From contig NZ_CP063815.1 of assembly GCF_015277895.1 (NCBI RefSeq), positions 1-64,000 of the forward strand: a stretch of 64,000 bases of DNA, given 5' to 3'. Shown piece after piece: positions 1 through 13,344 of this stretch; positions within the stretch are counted from its first letter, which is position 1; every line of letters begins with the position of its first letter. The notes under the pieces are model-generated. The model was not told the origin of the DNA and did not search any database. It saw only the letters and a program-made list of their open reading frames with translations. Both the position numbers and the translations under genes were made by a program. Source of the DNA: Microbacterium abyssi (GTDB lineage: Bacteria; Actinomycetota; Actinomycetes; Actinomycetales; Microbacteriaceae).

Positions 1-161
1 ATTATCCACAAGCACGACACACGCGACGCGCAGGACACACCGCTGGTTTTCCACAGGCAGGTTGCCCCGGACAGCTTCGATGACTACCGTGGCATCCGAA
101 GTTATCCACAGGGGGAATGCGGCAGTCGGCCGATCCTCCGCGAGCCCTTGCCCGGAGCATC
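1..161. promoter_or_regulatory. oriC: Left part of oriC / dnaA leader with DnaA boxes
   Basis: Two perfect DnaA boxes TTATCCACA lie at 2-10 and 102-110, and a one-mismatch box TTTTCCACA at 47-55. They sit in front of dnaA and probably serve both dnaA autoregulation and the upstream half of a bipartite origin. The window begins inside this cluster, so boxes further upstream cannot be seen. Confidence 0.75.
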
Positions 162-1553
162 ATGTCCTCTCCTGCCCAGCCCGACGTTCCGATCTGGGCA
201 CAGGTTCTGGACCTGCTCGATCAGGATGAGCGCGTCACTCCTCAGCTCCAGGGATTCCTGAGCCTTGCCGTCCCCGCCGGCGTCATGGGAGCCACCCTCT
301 ATCTGGACGTCCCGAACGACCTCACCGCGGCGCAGATCAACAAGCGTCTGCGGGTGCCCCTGATGGAGGGTCTCGCACGCCTGGGTGAAGAGGTCACCTC
401 GTTCCGTGTCGTGGTCAACCACGAACTCGCCGAGCAGCCGACGGCTCCCATTGCCGTGGCGGATTTCGGTCGCCCGGAGTCGCCGCGCACCGACCTGCCC
501 GTGGAACAGCCGACGCCGATGCGCCACGAGTCGCGGCTGAATCCGAAATACACGTTCGACAACTTCGTCATCGGTCAGTCGAACCGCTTCGCGCACGCCG
601 CAGCCGTCGCCGTGGCCGAGGCACCGGCGAAGGCCTACAATCCGCTGTTCATCTACGGCGACTCGGGACTCGGCAAGACGCACCTGCTCCATGCGATCGG
701 CGACTATGCGCAGTCGCTGTACACGGGCGTGAAGGTTCGCTACGTGTCGAGCGAGGAGTTCACCAACGACTTCATCAACTCGATCGCGAACAACCGCGGG
801 TCGGCATTCCAGGCGCGCTACCGCGACGTCGACATCCTCCTCATCGACGACATCCAGTTCCTGCAGGGCCGCGCCGAGACGCAGGAGACGTTCTTCCACA
901 CCTTCAACACCCTCCACGATCACAACAAGCAGATCGTGATCACCAGCGACGTCGCACCCAAACACCTGACCGGCTTCGAGGACCGCATGCGCAGCCGGTT
1001 CGAGTGGGGCCTGATCACCGACGTCCAGGCACCCGACCTCGAGACGCGCATCGCGATCCTGCGTAAGAAGGCACAGAGCGAAGCCCTGCACATCCCCGAC
1101 GAGGTGCTCGAGTACATCGCGACGATCGTCTCGTCGAACATCCGCGAACTCGAGGGCGCCCTCATCCGGGTGTCGGCATTCGCGAGCCTGAACCGGTCCT
1201 CCCTCGACATCTCGCTCGCACAGACCGTGCTCCGCGACATCGTCGACACGGCGGAGGACAACATCATCTCGCCGACCGACATCATCACCGCGACAGCTCA
1301 GTACTTCAAGCTCACCGTCGACGACCTGTACGGTTCCAGCCGCTCGCAGCAGATCGCGACTGCACGTCAGATCGCCATGTACCTGTGTCGCGAGCGCACC
1401 AACCTCTCGCTTCCGAAGATCGGGCAGCTGTTCGGCAATCGCGACCACACAACCGTGATGTACGCGTATAAGAAGATCAGCGACCTCATGAAGGAGCGAC
1501 GCTCCATCTACAACCAGGTCACCGAGATCACCACGCAGCTCGGCCGTCGCTGA
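162..1553 (+). CDS. dnaA: Chromosomal replication initiator protein DnaA (463 aa)
   Basis: DnaA binds DnaA boxes at oriC, melts the origin and recruits the replicative helicase. Visible parts are the N-terminal domain I (about residues 1-85), a short linker, an AAA+ core with Walker A GDSGLGKTH near residue 167 and Walker B DILLIDDIQ near 224, and the C-terminal DNA-binding domain with the DnaA signature DHTTVMYAYKKI near 430. I start at ATG 162 (MSSPAQPDVP). The in-frame ATG at 117 would add 15 residues unlike the family and run closer to the DnaA box. GGAG lies just upstream of 162. It is flanked on both sides by DnaA boxes, the usual origin arrangement, and dnaN follows on the same strand. 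Confidence 0.98.
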   Translation: MSSPAQPDVPIWAQVLDLLDQDERVTPQLQGFLSLAVPAGVMGATLYLDVPNDLTAAQINKRLRVPLMEGLARLGEEVTSFRVVVNHELAEQPTAPIAVADFGRPESPRTDLPVEQPTPMRHESRLNPKYTFDNFVIGQSNRFAHAAAVAVAEAPAKAYNPLFIYGDSGLGKTHLLHAIGDYAQSLYTGVKVRYVSSEEFTNDFINSIANNRGSAFQARYRDVDILLIDDIQFLQGRAETQETFFHTFNTLHDHNKQIVITSDVAPKHLTGFEDRMRSRFEWGLITDVQAPDLETRIAILRKKAQSEALHIPDEVLEYIATIVSSNIRELEGALIRVSAFASLNRSSLDISLAQTVLRDIVDTAEDNIISPTDIITATAQYFKLTVDDLYGSSRSQQIATARQIAMYLCRERTNLSLPKIGQLFGNRDHTTVMYAYKKISDLMKERRSIYNQVTEITTQLGRR

Positions 1554-1994
1554 CCCGCGAGCGCGACGCGCCCGCGTCGGATCCGAGCTTGACAGGCGTC
1601 CTCGGCATCCCTTTAAATGCCGCTTTGCACATGTGGATAACTTGTGGATGAATGCGGTTCGGTTTCGGGACGAATGTGTGCGGATCGCGGCATACTGTGG
1701 ATAACTCCACGAAGAGCGGATGCTGCGACTTCCGCATGTTCACGCGGTTTCCTCAGCGATTCCACATCTCACACGGATGTAGTTCCCTACTCGCGCCTGA
1801 TATCCACCGAGTTATCCACAGTATCCACAGCTGTTAACACCGTTAAGGAGTTAATCCTCTGAAGACGTCATCCGATCACCTCGAAGGTGTGGGAACTCGG
1901 GCGTATGACGCATTGTCGCTGTGGGGATACGATGGGAACCCCTGAGGTGGCTCCATGCCTCGCAGGTCTTGTAATTCACGACGAGGGAGCGCCA
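1554..1994. other. oriC: oriC core between dnaA and dnaN
   Basis: This is the only gap over 300 bases. DnaA boxes in both orientations are visible: TGTGGATAA at 1632-1640 and 1696-1704, a near box at 1643-1651, TTATCCACA at 1812-1820 and GTATCCACA directly after it at 1821-1829. An AT-richer stretch at about 1829-1860 (CTGTTAACACCGTTAAGG and beyond) is the best candidate unwinding element. A possible dnaN promoter is ATGACG (1905-1910), 17 bases, then TACGAT (1928-1933). No gene is seen here. Confidence 0.85.
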
Positions 1995-3137
1995 GTGAGG
2001 TTCCAGGTCAATCGCGATGTCTTCAGCGAAGCAGTGTCCTTCGTCGTCAAGCTGCTGCCGCAGCGCAACCCCCAGCCGATCCTGGCCGGTGTGCTCATCG
2101 AAGCCGGGGATGACGGACTGACGCTTTCCGCGTTCGACTACGAGGCATCGGCTCGAACGACCATCGACGCGACCGTCGACACCGCCGGCACGATCCTCGT
2201 GCATGGCCGTCTGCTCTCCGACATCGCCAGCCGACTGCCGAACGCTCCGATCGAGATCGCCGTCGAGGAGGACGGCGGCATCGCCGTCACATGTGGTTCG
2301 GCCCGATTCACCCTTGCGGCCATGCCTGTCGAGGAGTACCCGTCGATCCCCGAGGTATCCGGTTCCTCCGGCGTGGTCCCGGCCGATGACTTCGGCACTG
2401 CGATCGCACAGGTCGGCTTCGCCGCCTCCCGCGACGATGTGACTCCGGTGCTGACAAGTGTGCAGCTCGAGGTGTCAGGCCAGAACCTCAGCCTCGTCGC
2501 CACCGACCGCTACCGCGTCTCCCTGCGTGACGTTCCGTGGGACGGCGAAGCGCCCGAGCAGACCGCCCTGGTCCCCGCCCGCACCCTGACCGAGGTCGGC
2601 AAGACCTTCGGGCATGCCGGCACGATCCAGGTCGCGTTCTCCGGCGGCGGCGACCGCGAGATCATCGCCTTCACCGCCGGCAACAAGACCGTCACGTCGC
2701 TGCTCATCAAGGGCAACTTCCCGCCCGTTCGCCGCCTTTTCCCCGAGCAGACCGATCACTACGCGGTCGTAAACACCGCGGATCTCATCGAGGCCGTCCG
2801 TCGCGTCGCCCTCGTCCTCGATCGCGCAGCTCCCCTGCGATTCACATTCACAGCGGACAGCGTGACGATGGATGCATCGGGCAGCGAGCAGGCGCGGGCA
2901 TCCGAGTCCGTCGATGCACACCTCACCGGCGGCGCGGACGTGACCCTCGGCCTGAACCCGCAGTACCTGACCGAAGCGCTGAGCGCGGTCAAGAGCGAGT
3001 TCGTCCGGGTGACGTTCACGTCGAGCGACAACGCGAACAAGCTCAGCCCGGTGCTCATCACGAGCCAGACCTCGGTCGACCAGGCCGGCTCCGACTCGTT
3101 CAAGTACCTCCTCCAGCCGAACCTGCTGCTCCGCTGA
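1995..3137 (+). CDS. dnaN: DNA polymerase III subunit beta, sliding clamp (380 aa)
   Basis: The beta clamp forms a ring around DNA and tethers polymerase III and other repair factors. The protein starts MRFQVNRDVFSEAVSFVVKLLPQRNPQPILAGV, typical of actinobacterial DnaN, and has the normal length and three-fold clamp architecture. I start at GTG 1995 because GAGGGAG lies six bases upstream and homology begins there. An open frame extends upstream to 1887 but encodes nothing clamp-like and would overlap the end of the origin region. The gene follows oriC. A repeat-rich spacer rather than another gene separates it from recF. Confidence 0.97.
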   Translation: MRFQVNRDVFSEAVSFVVKLLPQRNPQPILAGVLIEAGDDGLTLSAFDYEASARTTIDATVDTAGTILVHGRLLSDIASRLPNAPIEIAVEEDGGIAVTCGSARFTLAAMPVEEYPSIPEVSGSSGVVPADDFGTAIAQVGFAASRDDVTPVLTSVQLEVSGQNLSLVATDRYRVSLRDVPWDGEAPEQTALVPARTLTEVGKTFGHAGTIQVAFSGGGDREIIAFTAGNKTVTSLLIKGNFPPVRRLFPEQTDHYAVVNTADLIEAVRRVALVLDRAAPLRFTFTADSVTMDASGSEQARASESVDAHLTGGADVTLGLNPQYLTEALSAVKSEFVRVTFTSSDNANKLSPVLITSQTSVDQAGSDSFKYLLQPNLLLR

Positions 3138-3369
3138 TCCCGACCTCCTCCTGCAAGGCTTCGACTCGCTTCGCTCGCTCACCCCGTTTCAACTTCGGCG
3201 CTGCGCGCCTTCGCTCAACGACCCGCGTGGTGTCCGAGCGGAGCGATGGATGCCTTCGACGGGCTGGCACCGGGTCTGGCGGGAGCACGGCCGAAGGCCG
3301 AGCGAGGGCATGTCCCGCCGACGGCATCCATCGTGTAGCGGTGTCGGTCCCCGAAGGTAGGGTGAGCAG
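3138..3369. repeat. Repeat-rich dnaN-recF spacer
   Basis: The spacer holds dispersed Microbacteriaceae-style repeat sequence. TTCGCTCAACGACCCGC at 3210-3226 recurs exactly at 18629-18645, and its last 16 bases recur in reverse complement at 32403-32418. Imperfect inverted arms ATGGATGCC...CGGG (about 3246-3263) and CCCG...GGCATCCAT (about 3314-3331) match at about 16 of 18 positions. No credible gene is seen. TAGGGT at 3358-3363 is the probable recF -10 box. Confidence 0.6.
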
Positions 3370-4560
3370 GTGATTGTGGAGCACCTGAACCTGGTCGACT
3401 TCCGCAACTACGCGACCGCCGATCTCAGTCTTCTTCCCGGCCCGAACGTGCTCGTCGGTCGCAACGGCCAGGGCAAGACGAATCTCGCCGAAGCCGTCGT
3501 GTTCCTCGCGACCCTCGGTTCGCACCGGGTGTCCTCGGATGCTCCGATGGTCCGCGACGGCAAGGAGTTCGCCGTCATCAGGGCACGGCTCTCAGTCGGC
3601 GAACGACGTGTGCTCACAGAGGTGCAGATCAACCGGCAGGGCTCGAACAAGGCGCGCATCAACGGCTCGCCGTCGAAGACGAGTGAGCTTCCCCGGTACG
3701 CGCATGTCGTGCTCTTCGCGCCGGAAGACCTCCAGATCGTGCGAGGCGACCCCTCCTCGCGCAGAAGATTCGCCGATCAGCTGCTGATCCAGCGCGCGCC
3801 CCGCATGGCGGCGGTCCTCGGTGACTACGACCGCGTACTGAAGCAGCGCACAGCCCTGCTGAAATCGGCCCGAGCCCGCGGCGTCCGCGGCGAAGCGCTG
3901 ACGACACTCGAGGTCTGGGACGACAAGCTCGTGGCGCTCGGGTCGGAGATCATCGACGCTCGTCTTCGTCTGGCATCGGATCTGCAGCAGCCGCTGGCCG
4001 CGGCCTACACCGCGATCGCGGGCGCCGACCACAGTCCCGAGCTCGAATGGGCGCTGTCGGTCCGCGGCGGAAACCCCGAAGAGGGCGAAGTCGGCGCCGA
4101 CGACAGCCGCGGCGGTCTGGTCGAAATGTTCCGCGCCGCGCTGCAGGCCAAGCGCACCCAGGAGCTCGACCGCGGACTCACCCTCGTCGGCCCGCATCGC
4201 GACGACCTGCTGCTGCGCGTGCGCGATCTCCCGGTGAAGGGGTACGCCTCCCATGGTGAATCCTGGTCCGTCGCGCTCGCCCTTCGGCTGGCATCCGCGG
4301 AACTGCTGCGAGCCGAATCCCCGGCCGGCGACCCGGTGCTCATCCTCGACGACGTCTTCGCCGAACTCGATGCCGATCGTCGTCAGCGACTGGCGACCCT
4401 GACCTCCGGGTACGAGCAGGTGATCGTCACGGCCGCCGTCGAAGAGGACATCCCCGAACCGCTCCACCGGCATGTCGTCCGGATCCACGCGGGTACGATC
4501 AGCGACGAGCGTGAAACCGACGAGCGCGACGACGAAACCAAGGGGGAGGCAGCCGAATGA
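3370..4560 (+). CDS. recF: DNA replication and repair protein RecF (396 aa)
   Basis: RecF is an SMC-like ATPase that loads RecA at single-strand gaps through RecFOR. The N-terminus reads MIVEHLNLVDFRNYATADL, followed by Walker A GRNGQGKTN at about residues 30-38 and the C-terminal Walker B/D-loop LILDDVFAELD near residue 324. Length is normal. GTG 3370 lies exactly six bases after TAGGGT (3358-3363), which suggests a leaderless transcript starting at the GTG. Its last four bases overlap the start of the DUF721 gene (ATGA), so the two are translationally coupled. Confidence 0.97.
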   Translation: MIVEHLNLVDFRNYATADLSLLPGPNVLVGRNGQGKTNLAEAVVFLATLGSHRVSSDAPMVRDGKEFAVIRARLSVGERRVLTEVQINRQGSNKARINGSPSKTSELPRYAHVVLFAPEDLQIVRGDPSSRRRFADQLLIQRAPRMAAVLGDYDRVLKQRTALLKSARARGVRGEALTTLEVWDDKLVALGSEIIDARLRLASDLQQPLAAAYTAIAGADHSPELEWALSVRGGNPEEGEVGADDSRGGLVEMFRAALQAKRTQELDRGLTLVGPHRDDLLLRVRDLPVKGYASHGESWSVALALRLASAELLRAESPAGDPVLILDDVFAELDADRRQRLATLTSGYEQVIVTAAVEEDIPEPLHRHVVRIHAGTISDERETDERDDETKGEAAE

Positions 4561-5042
4561 CCGACGCCGACACCCCCGAGACTGTCGCGACCTACCTTCG
4601 GCTGCGCGGACTGAAGCCGAGTTCCAAGAGCTGGAAGCGCAAGCGCCGCATCCGTGACGATGACGACAACGCACCGTTCACCCCCGGGCGCGACCCGGGA
4701 GCGCTCGGCGCTGTTCTCGACAAGCTCAGCCGTGAAGCCGGCTGGGAGATCACCCTCGCCCGCGAGGACCTCGTACGGCAATGGGCCGATCTTGCCGGTC
4801 ACGACACCGCGAAGCACTCCGAACCGGTATCGCTCGAGAACGGAATGCTGACCGTGAAGTGCGATTCGACCGCCTGGGCGAAGAACCTGCAGTTCATGCG
4901 AGCGACCATCCTCACCGAGATCGGAAGACGCTATCCGCAGGCGGGTGTGGACAACCTCCGTTTCATCGGTCCGGACGTCCCGTCGTGGAAATGGGGGCCC
5001 AGAGCCGTCCCAGGGCGGGGTCCGCGCGATACCTACGGGTAG
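4557..5042 (+). CDS. DUF721 (DciA-like) protein (161 aa)
   Basis: This family sits between recF and gyrB in most actinobacteria and is related to DciA, a DnaB helicase-operator protein; that role is known for the family and only inferred here. A basic N-terminal tract (KSWKRKRRIR, about residues 22-33) precedes the DUF721 core GWEITLAREDLVRQWADLAGHDTAKHSEPVSLENGMLTVKCDSTAWAKNLQ... in residues 60-125, which folds as a KH-like domain in the family. The ATG overlaps the recF stop by four bases. A 119-base gap follows before gyrB. Confidence 0.85.
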   Translation: MTDADTPETVATYLRLRGLKPSSKSWKRKRRIRDDDDNAPFTPGRDPGALGAVLDKLSREAGWEITLAREDLVRQWADLAGHDTAKHSEPVSLENGMLTVKCDSTAWAKNLQFMRATILTEIGRRYPQAGVDNLRFIGPDVPSWKWGPRAVPGRGPRDTYG

Positions 5043-5122
5043 GACACCATCGAGGGGGTCCGGATCGATTTCAGGGCCACACACGGCCGTTCAGCGAGGT
5101 AAAGGGGCCTTGATGAGGGTAG

Positions 5123-7207
<2,085 letters not shown>

Positions 7208-7215
7208 CGCCACTC

Positions 7216-7245
7216 GACCATCGAGCGAGCGCAGTGAGACGAAAC
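7216..7245 (+). repeat. Short dispersed GAGCGAGCG...GAGACGAAACG repeat
   Basis: The gyrB-gyrA gap contains TCGAGCGAGCGCAGTGAGACGAAACG. A related unit (TTGAGCGAGCCGAAGGCGAGACGAAACG) lies at 32410-32437, and a partial opposite-strand relative lies in the dnaN-recF spacer. It is non-coding and looks like a REP-type intergenic repeat. Confidence 0.5.
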
Positions 7246-7265
7246 GCAGACACTGAAAGAAGCAC

Positions 7266-9817
<2,552 letters not shown>

Positions 9818-9821
<4 letters not shown>

Positions 9822-10222
9822 GCACAGTAGCCGACAAGCTGGCGAAGAAGTCCACGCGCAAGACCGGCGGCAAGCAGGTCCGCCTGCGCCTGGTCTATGT
9901 CGACTTCTGGTCGGCCGTGAAGCTCTCCTTCCTGGGCGCCGTCGCGCTCGCGATCGTGACCATGGTGTCGTTCTTCCTGATCTACCTCGTGCTGCAGGCG
10001 ACCGGCCTGATCGCCGGCGCCGGCGACTTCGTCGGGCAGATCACCGACAACGCGGTGGATCTGCAGGCGCTGCTGGGCCTGCCCCAGGTGATGGCCTTCG
10101 CGGCCGTCGTGTCGATCCTGAACCTCATCGTGGTGACCGTGCTCGGCGCCGTGGTCGCGGGCATCTACAACCTCGCGGTGAAGGTGACCGGCGGTCTGCT
10201 GGTCGGCTTCATGTCGAACTGA
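9818..10222 (+). CDS. DUF3566 membrane protein (134 aa)
   Basis: This small membrane protein is found immediately after gyrA in many actinobacteria; its function is unknown. A basic N-terminal tail (residues 1-25) precedes one transmembrane segment (about 35-60, [24 protein letters not shown]) and a second (about 88-115). The region in between, [22 protein letters not shown], fits the family. The ATG overlaps the gyrA stop (ATGA), and a strong terminator follows 11 bases after the stop, ending the gyrB-gyrA-DUF3566 unit. Confidence 0.88.
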
Positions 10223-10232
10223 CGATCTTCTG

Positions 10233-10266
10233 ACGAATGGCGGATGCTGCGGCATCCGCCATTCGT
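10233..10266 (+). terminator. Strong hairpin terminator after the gyrase unit
   Basis: A perfect 15-base-pair stem (10233-10247 with 10252-10266) closes a TGCG loop and is followed by CGTTTCC. It contains the window's common word GGATGC/GCATCC on opposite arms. It ends the gyrA/DUF3566 transcript. Confidence 0.85.
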
Positions 10267-10365
10267 CGTTTCCTGGCTCCCGTCATGCGGGGTACGGAAA
10301 ACCCGAACCGACCTCTCCGGCTGACTCGGTGTCGGCATCCCTGGCGCGCGGCCTACGTTTGAGGC

Positions 10366-11637
10366 ATGACCACTCAGACTGTCCCCTCCGCACCGGCGGA
10401 CAAGCCGCGCACCGCGCCGCCGTTGCGACTGTTCATGACCATCCTGCATCTCGCCGCACTCGGTGTCATCGGCGGCGGCGTGATCGGCATCCTCGCCGCC
10501 GTGTTCGGAACCGGCGTCGGCCTGCTGTTCGTCCTGGGCATCGGGATCGTGTTCCTGGTCGGTCTCGTGTACGCGCTGTACGGCGTCGGCTGGTTCGAGG
10601 TGACCCGCATCCGCGGTCTGTACGGCCTCGACGTCGCCGACCTCCAGCCGCGCCGCCGGCGCACGCCCGGATTCGGCGGATGGATCCGGTCGCTGGGACG
10701 CCAGAGCATCGACGGACGGATGTGGCGCGCACTGGCGAACTTCGCCATCGCATGCATCTTCGGCGCGCTGGTGATCCGGCTCTTCTCGGGCGTGGTCTGG
10801 TCGGCGATCTACTCGTTCACCCCGCTCTTCGCAGACGGTGAGAGCGCGGCCCCGTTCGGGAACACGATCGGCGTCGGATGGGCTCCGCTGTTCGGCATCC
10901 TCGGTGTCGTGGCTGCTGCTGCCGGCATCATCGGTCTCGCGCTGCTGCACCGCACCATCTCGCGGGCACTCATCGTGCCGAACCGCGAGGCCGAGCTCAC
11001 CGAGCGGGTGCGCACCACCTCCGCTCAGCGTGAGGGCGCCGTGCGCGCCGCCGATGTCGAGCGCACGCGCATCGAGCGCGACCTGCACGACGGCGTCCAG
11101 CCCCGGCTGGTCTCGGTCGGCATGACCCTGGGTCTCGCACAGCAGAAGATCGACAACGACCCGACCGCCGCGAAGGCCCTGATCTCCGAGGCGCACACCT
11201 CGACGAAGGCCGCCATCACCGAGCTGCGACAGCTCGCCCGCGGCATCCATGCGTCCGTCCTGGACGATCGGGGGCTGGATGCTGCGCTGTCCGCGCTCGC
11301 CAGCCGGTCGCACATCCCGGTGCACCTGGACGTACGGATGGACGGCCGCTGCAGCCGCGACGCGGAGGCCGCCGTGTACTTCTCCATCGCCGAGTCGCTC
11401 ACGAACGCGGCCAAGCACTCCCGTGCCAGCGAGTGCCGCGTCGTGGTCAGGATCCGCGAGGGCGGTGTGCTGTGGGCGCGAGTCGAGGACAACGGCATGG
11501 GCGGTGCGCAGGTGCAGCCCGGCGGAGGCCTCGACGGCATCTCGAACCGCGTGCTCGCCGCCGGCGGGACGTTCCGCATCGACAGCCCGCAGGGTGGTCC
11601 GACTTCCCTGGAGGTGAGCGTGCCATGCGCATCCTGA
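10366..11637 (+). CDS. Sensor histidine kinase, HisKA_3 type (423 aa)
   Basis: This is a membrane sensor kinase for the response regulator that follows. The N-terminal half has about four membrane segments (residues 25-80 and 125-200) in the style of the actinobacterial 'sensor' domain. The HisKA_3 dimerisation domain carries the phospho-acceptor histidine in ERDLHDGVQPR (about residue 240). A HATPase_c domain follows with N-box ESLTNAAKHS and G-boxes DNGMGG and GGGLDGI. TACGTT at 10354-10359 lies exactly six bases before the ATG, consistent with a leaderless transcript. Its last 13 bases overlap the regulator gene. The signal it senses is unknown; the linked DUF4097 gene suggests envelope stress. 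Confidence 0.9.
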   Translation: MTTQTVPSAPADKPRTAPPLRLFMTILHLAALGVIGGGVIGILAAVFGTGVGLLFVLGIGIVFLVGLVYALYGVGWFEVTRIRGLYGLDVADLQPRRRRTPGFGGWIRSLGRQSIDGRMWRALANFAIACIFGALVIRLFSGVVWSAIYSFTPLFADGESAAPFGNTIGVGWAPLFGILGVVAAAAGIIGLALLHRTISRALIVPNREAELTERVRTTSAQREGAVRAADVERTRIERDLHDGVQPRLVSVGMTLGLAQQKIDNDPTAAKALISEAHTSTKAAITELRQLARGIHASVLDDRGLDAALSALASRSHIPVHLDVRMDGRCSRDAEAAVYFSIAESLTNAAKHSRASECRVVVRIREGGVLWARVEDNGMGGAQVQPGGGLDGISNRVLAAGGTFRIDSPQGGPTSLEVSVPCAS

Positions 11638-12302
11638 TCTGTGAGGACTCCGTCCTGCTGCGTGAAGGACTGGTGCGTCTGCTCGAGGATGCCGGCCACG
11701 AGGTGGTCGCGGCGCTTCCGGACACCGAGGGGCTGACCGAAGCGGTCGAGACCTCGAAGCCGGAGCTCTGCATCCTCGACGTGCGGCTCCCGCCGACGTT
11801 CACCGATGAGGGGATCCGGGCGGCTCTGGGTCTTCGCACGACGCATCCGTCGCTGCCGCTACTGGTGCTTTCGCAGTACGTCGAGGAGCGCTATGCCAGC
11901 GATCTCATCGCCGCGCAGGGCGGTCCGCTCGGCTATCTGCTCAAGGATCGGGTCGCGGATGTCTCGGACTTCCTCGCGTCGGTCGAGCGGATCGCGGAGG
12001 GCGCATCGGTTCTCGATCCTGAGGTCGTGGCGCAGCTGCTGACCCGTCGGAACCGCGACGATCGGATGCTGCGGCTCACCGAGCGCGAGCGTACGGTGCT
12101 CGCCCTGATCGCCGAGGGGAAGTCGAACCAGGCGATCGCGGGCCTGCTGTTCCTCTCGCCGGCGAGCGTCGAGAAGAACATCACCTCCATCTTCCAGAAG
12201 CTGGGCTTCGAGCAGGACGAGTCGGGCAACCGGCGCGTGCTTGCAGCCCTCGCACACATCGAGAACACCGGCGGGCAGGCGCCGACCGGTAACCAGCAAT
12301 GA
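11625..12302 (+). CDS. NarL/LuxR-family response regulator (225 aa)
   Basis: This is the DNA-binding partner of the upstream kinase. The receiver domain MRILICEDSVLLREGLVRLLEDAGHEV has the phospho-acceptor Asp in CILDVRLP (about residue 51) and the conserved Lys in YLLKDRVADV. The C-terminal LuxR helix-turn-helix is RLTERERTVLALIAEGKSNQAIAGLLFLSPASVEKNITSIFQKLG. I start at ATG 11625, inside the end of the kinase gene; the longer open frame upstream has no receiver sequence. The DUF4097 gene begins about 30 bases after the stop. Confidence 0.92.
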   Translation: MRILICEDSVLLREGLVRLLEDAGHEVVAALPDTEGLTEAVETSKPELCILDVRLPPTFTDEGIRAALGLRTTHPSLPLLVLSQYVEERYASDLIAAQGGPLGYLLKDRVADVSDFLASVERIAEGASVLDPEVVAQLLTRRNRDDRMLRLTERERTVLALIAEGKSNQAIAGLLFLSPASVEKNITSIFQKLGFEQDESGNRRVLAALAHIENTGGQAPTGNQQ

Positions 12303-12331
12303 GCATTGAAAGCGATGACAGGAGCAGCACG

Positions 12332-13291
12332 ATGAACACCGAACCGCAGAGTCCGCAGGGTGGGCACGACGTTCCCCTGACTCCCCCGCCCGCGGCATCC
12401 GCTGCCTCCGTCTCGGGCGGTGGCGCCTCCTCGGGAGGATCGGGTGGAGCGCCTCGCGAGCCGCAGGGATCCGGCGCGCGTGCCGCGGCCATCGCGATCG
12501 CGGTCTTCGGCGGCGTGGTGCTGCTGGGCGCCGGCGGCACCGCGGCCTTCGCCGCGGTGCACGATGTCAGAGCCGCCGCACATTCGGGAGACGCCGACAC
12601 TCAGAGCCTGGACGTGGACGGGATCGAGGGCATCACACTCGACGCCGACGCGAGCAATGTCACGGCGCGGTTCGGTGACGTCGACGAGGCGACGCTCGAG
12701 GTCACCGGGGCCCGCAGCGGGAACTGGACCCTCGAGCGCGACGGCGACGAACTGATCGTGGGTAGCCCCGATCGCGGATTCGGATGGTGGTTCGGCAACG
12801 GCTGGTTCGGCGACGGCTGGTTCGGCGACGAGCAGACCGTCGTGCTCACACTGCCGCAGAACCTCGAACGGGCAGAGCTGGATGCCGACTTCTCATTGAG
12901 CGCAGGAAGCCTCGACGTCGAGGGCGGCTACGGCGAGGTCGACATCGAGGTGGGCGCGGGCGGCTTCAGCATGGACGGATCCGCGACCTCACTCGATGCC
13001 GACGTCAGCGCGGGTCGCGCAGATCTGTCGCTGTCGGGCGTCGACGAGGCGGACTTCACGGTGTCCGCCGGAAAGATCGTGGCCGAGCTCACGGGATCCG
13101 CACCGAGGTCGGTGCTGATCGATGTCAGCGCAGGCTCGCTCGAGCTGACGGTGCCGGATGAGGAGTACAACCTCACGCAGGACGTCAGTGCCGGATCGCT
13201 CGACAACGGATTGAACACCTCCAACGACTCGAGGTTCGAGATCGACGCGAGCGTGTCGGCTGGAAGCGTCGATCTGCGCGCCGCGGACTGA
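12332..13291 (+). CDS. DUF4097 surface/adhesin-like protein with W/F-rich tandem repeat (319 aa)
   Basis: A low-complexity Pro/Gly/Ser-rich N-terminus is followed by one transmembrane segment (about residues 51-77, AAAIAIAVFGGVVLLGAGGTAAFAAV) and a repetitive beta-strand domain of the DUF4097 type, with recurring DVSAGS and DVSAGRADL turns. At about residues 147-166 a Gly/Trp/Phe-rich loop is encoded by two perfect 15-base tandem copies (12800-12829) plus a degenerate third. I prefer ATG 12332 because AGGAG lies seven bases upstream; ATG 12299 overlaps the regulator by four bases and cannot be excluded. DUF4097 proteins pair with Lia-type systems in Firmicutes, which suggests, by inference, an envelope-stress output or sensor. 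Confidence 0.75.
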   Translation: MNTEPQSPQGGHDVPLTPPPAASAASVSGGGASSGGSGGAPREPQGSGARAAAIAIAVFGGVVLLGAGGTAAFAAVHDVRAAAHSGDADTQSLDVDGIEGITLDADASNVTARFGDVDEATLEVTGARSGNWTLERDGDELIVGSPDRGFGWWFGNGWFGDGWFGDEQTVVLTLPQNLERAELDADFSLSAGSLDVEGGYGEVDIEVGAGGFSMDGSATSLDADVSAGRADLSLSGVDEADFTVSAGKIVAELTGSAPRSVLIDVSAGSLELTVPDEEYNLTQDVSAGSLDNGLNTSNDSRFEIDASVSAGSVDLRAAD

Positions 13292-13344
13292 TCGATCTCG
13301 ATTCGGATTTTCCGTCGATCTCCGGTAAAGTCTTGGAGGTTGAC

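Noticed and set aside
102..1448. 448-codon open frame on the strand opposite dnaA
   Set aside because: A high-G+C shadow of dnaA: composition is Arg/Val/Asp-rich, there is no ribosome-binding site, and the true dnaA motifs lie in the other strand.
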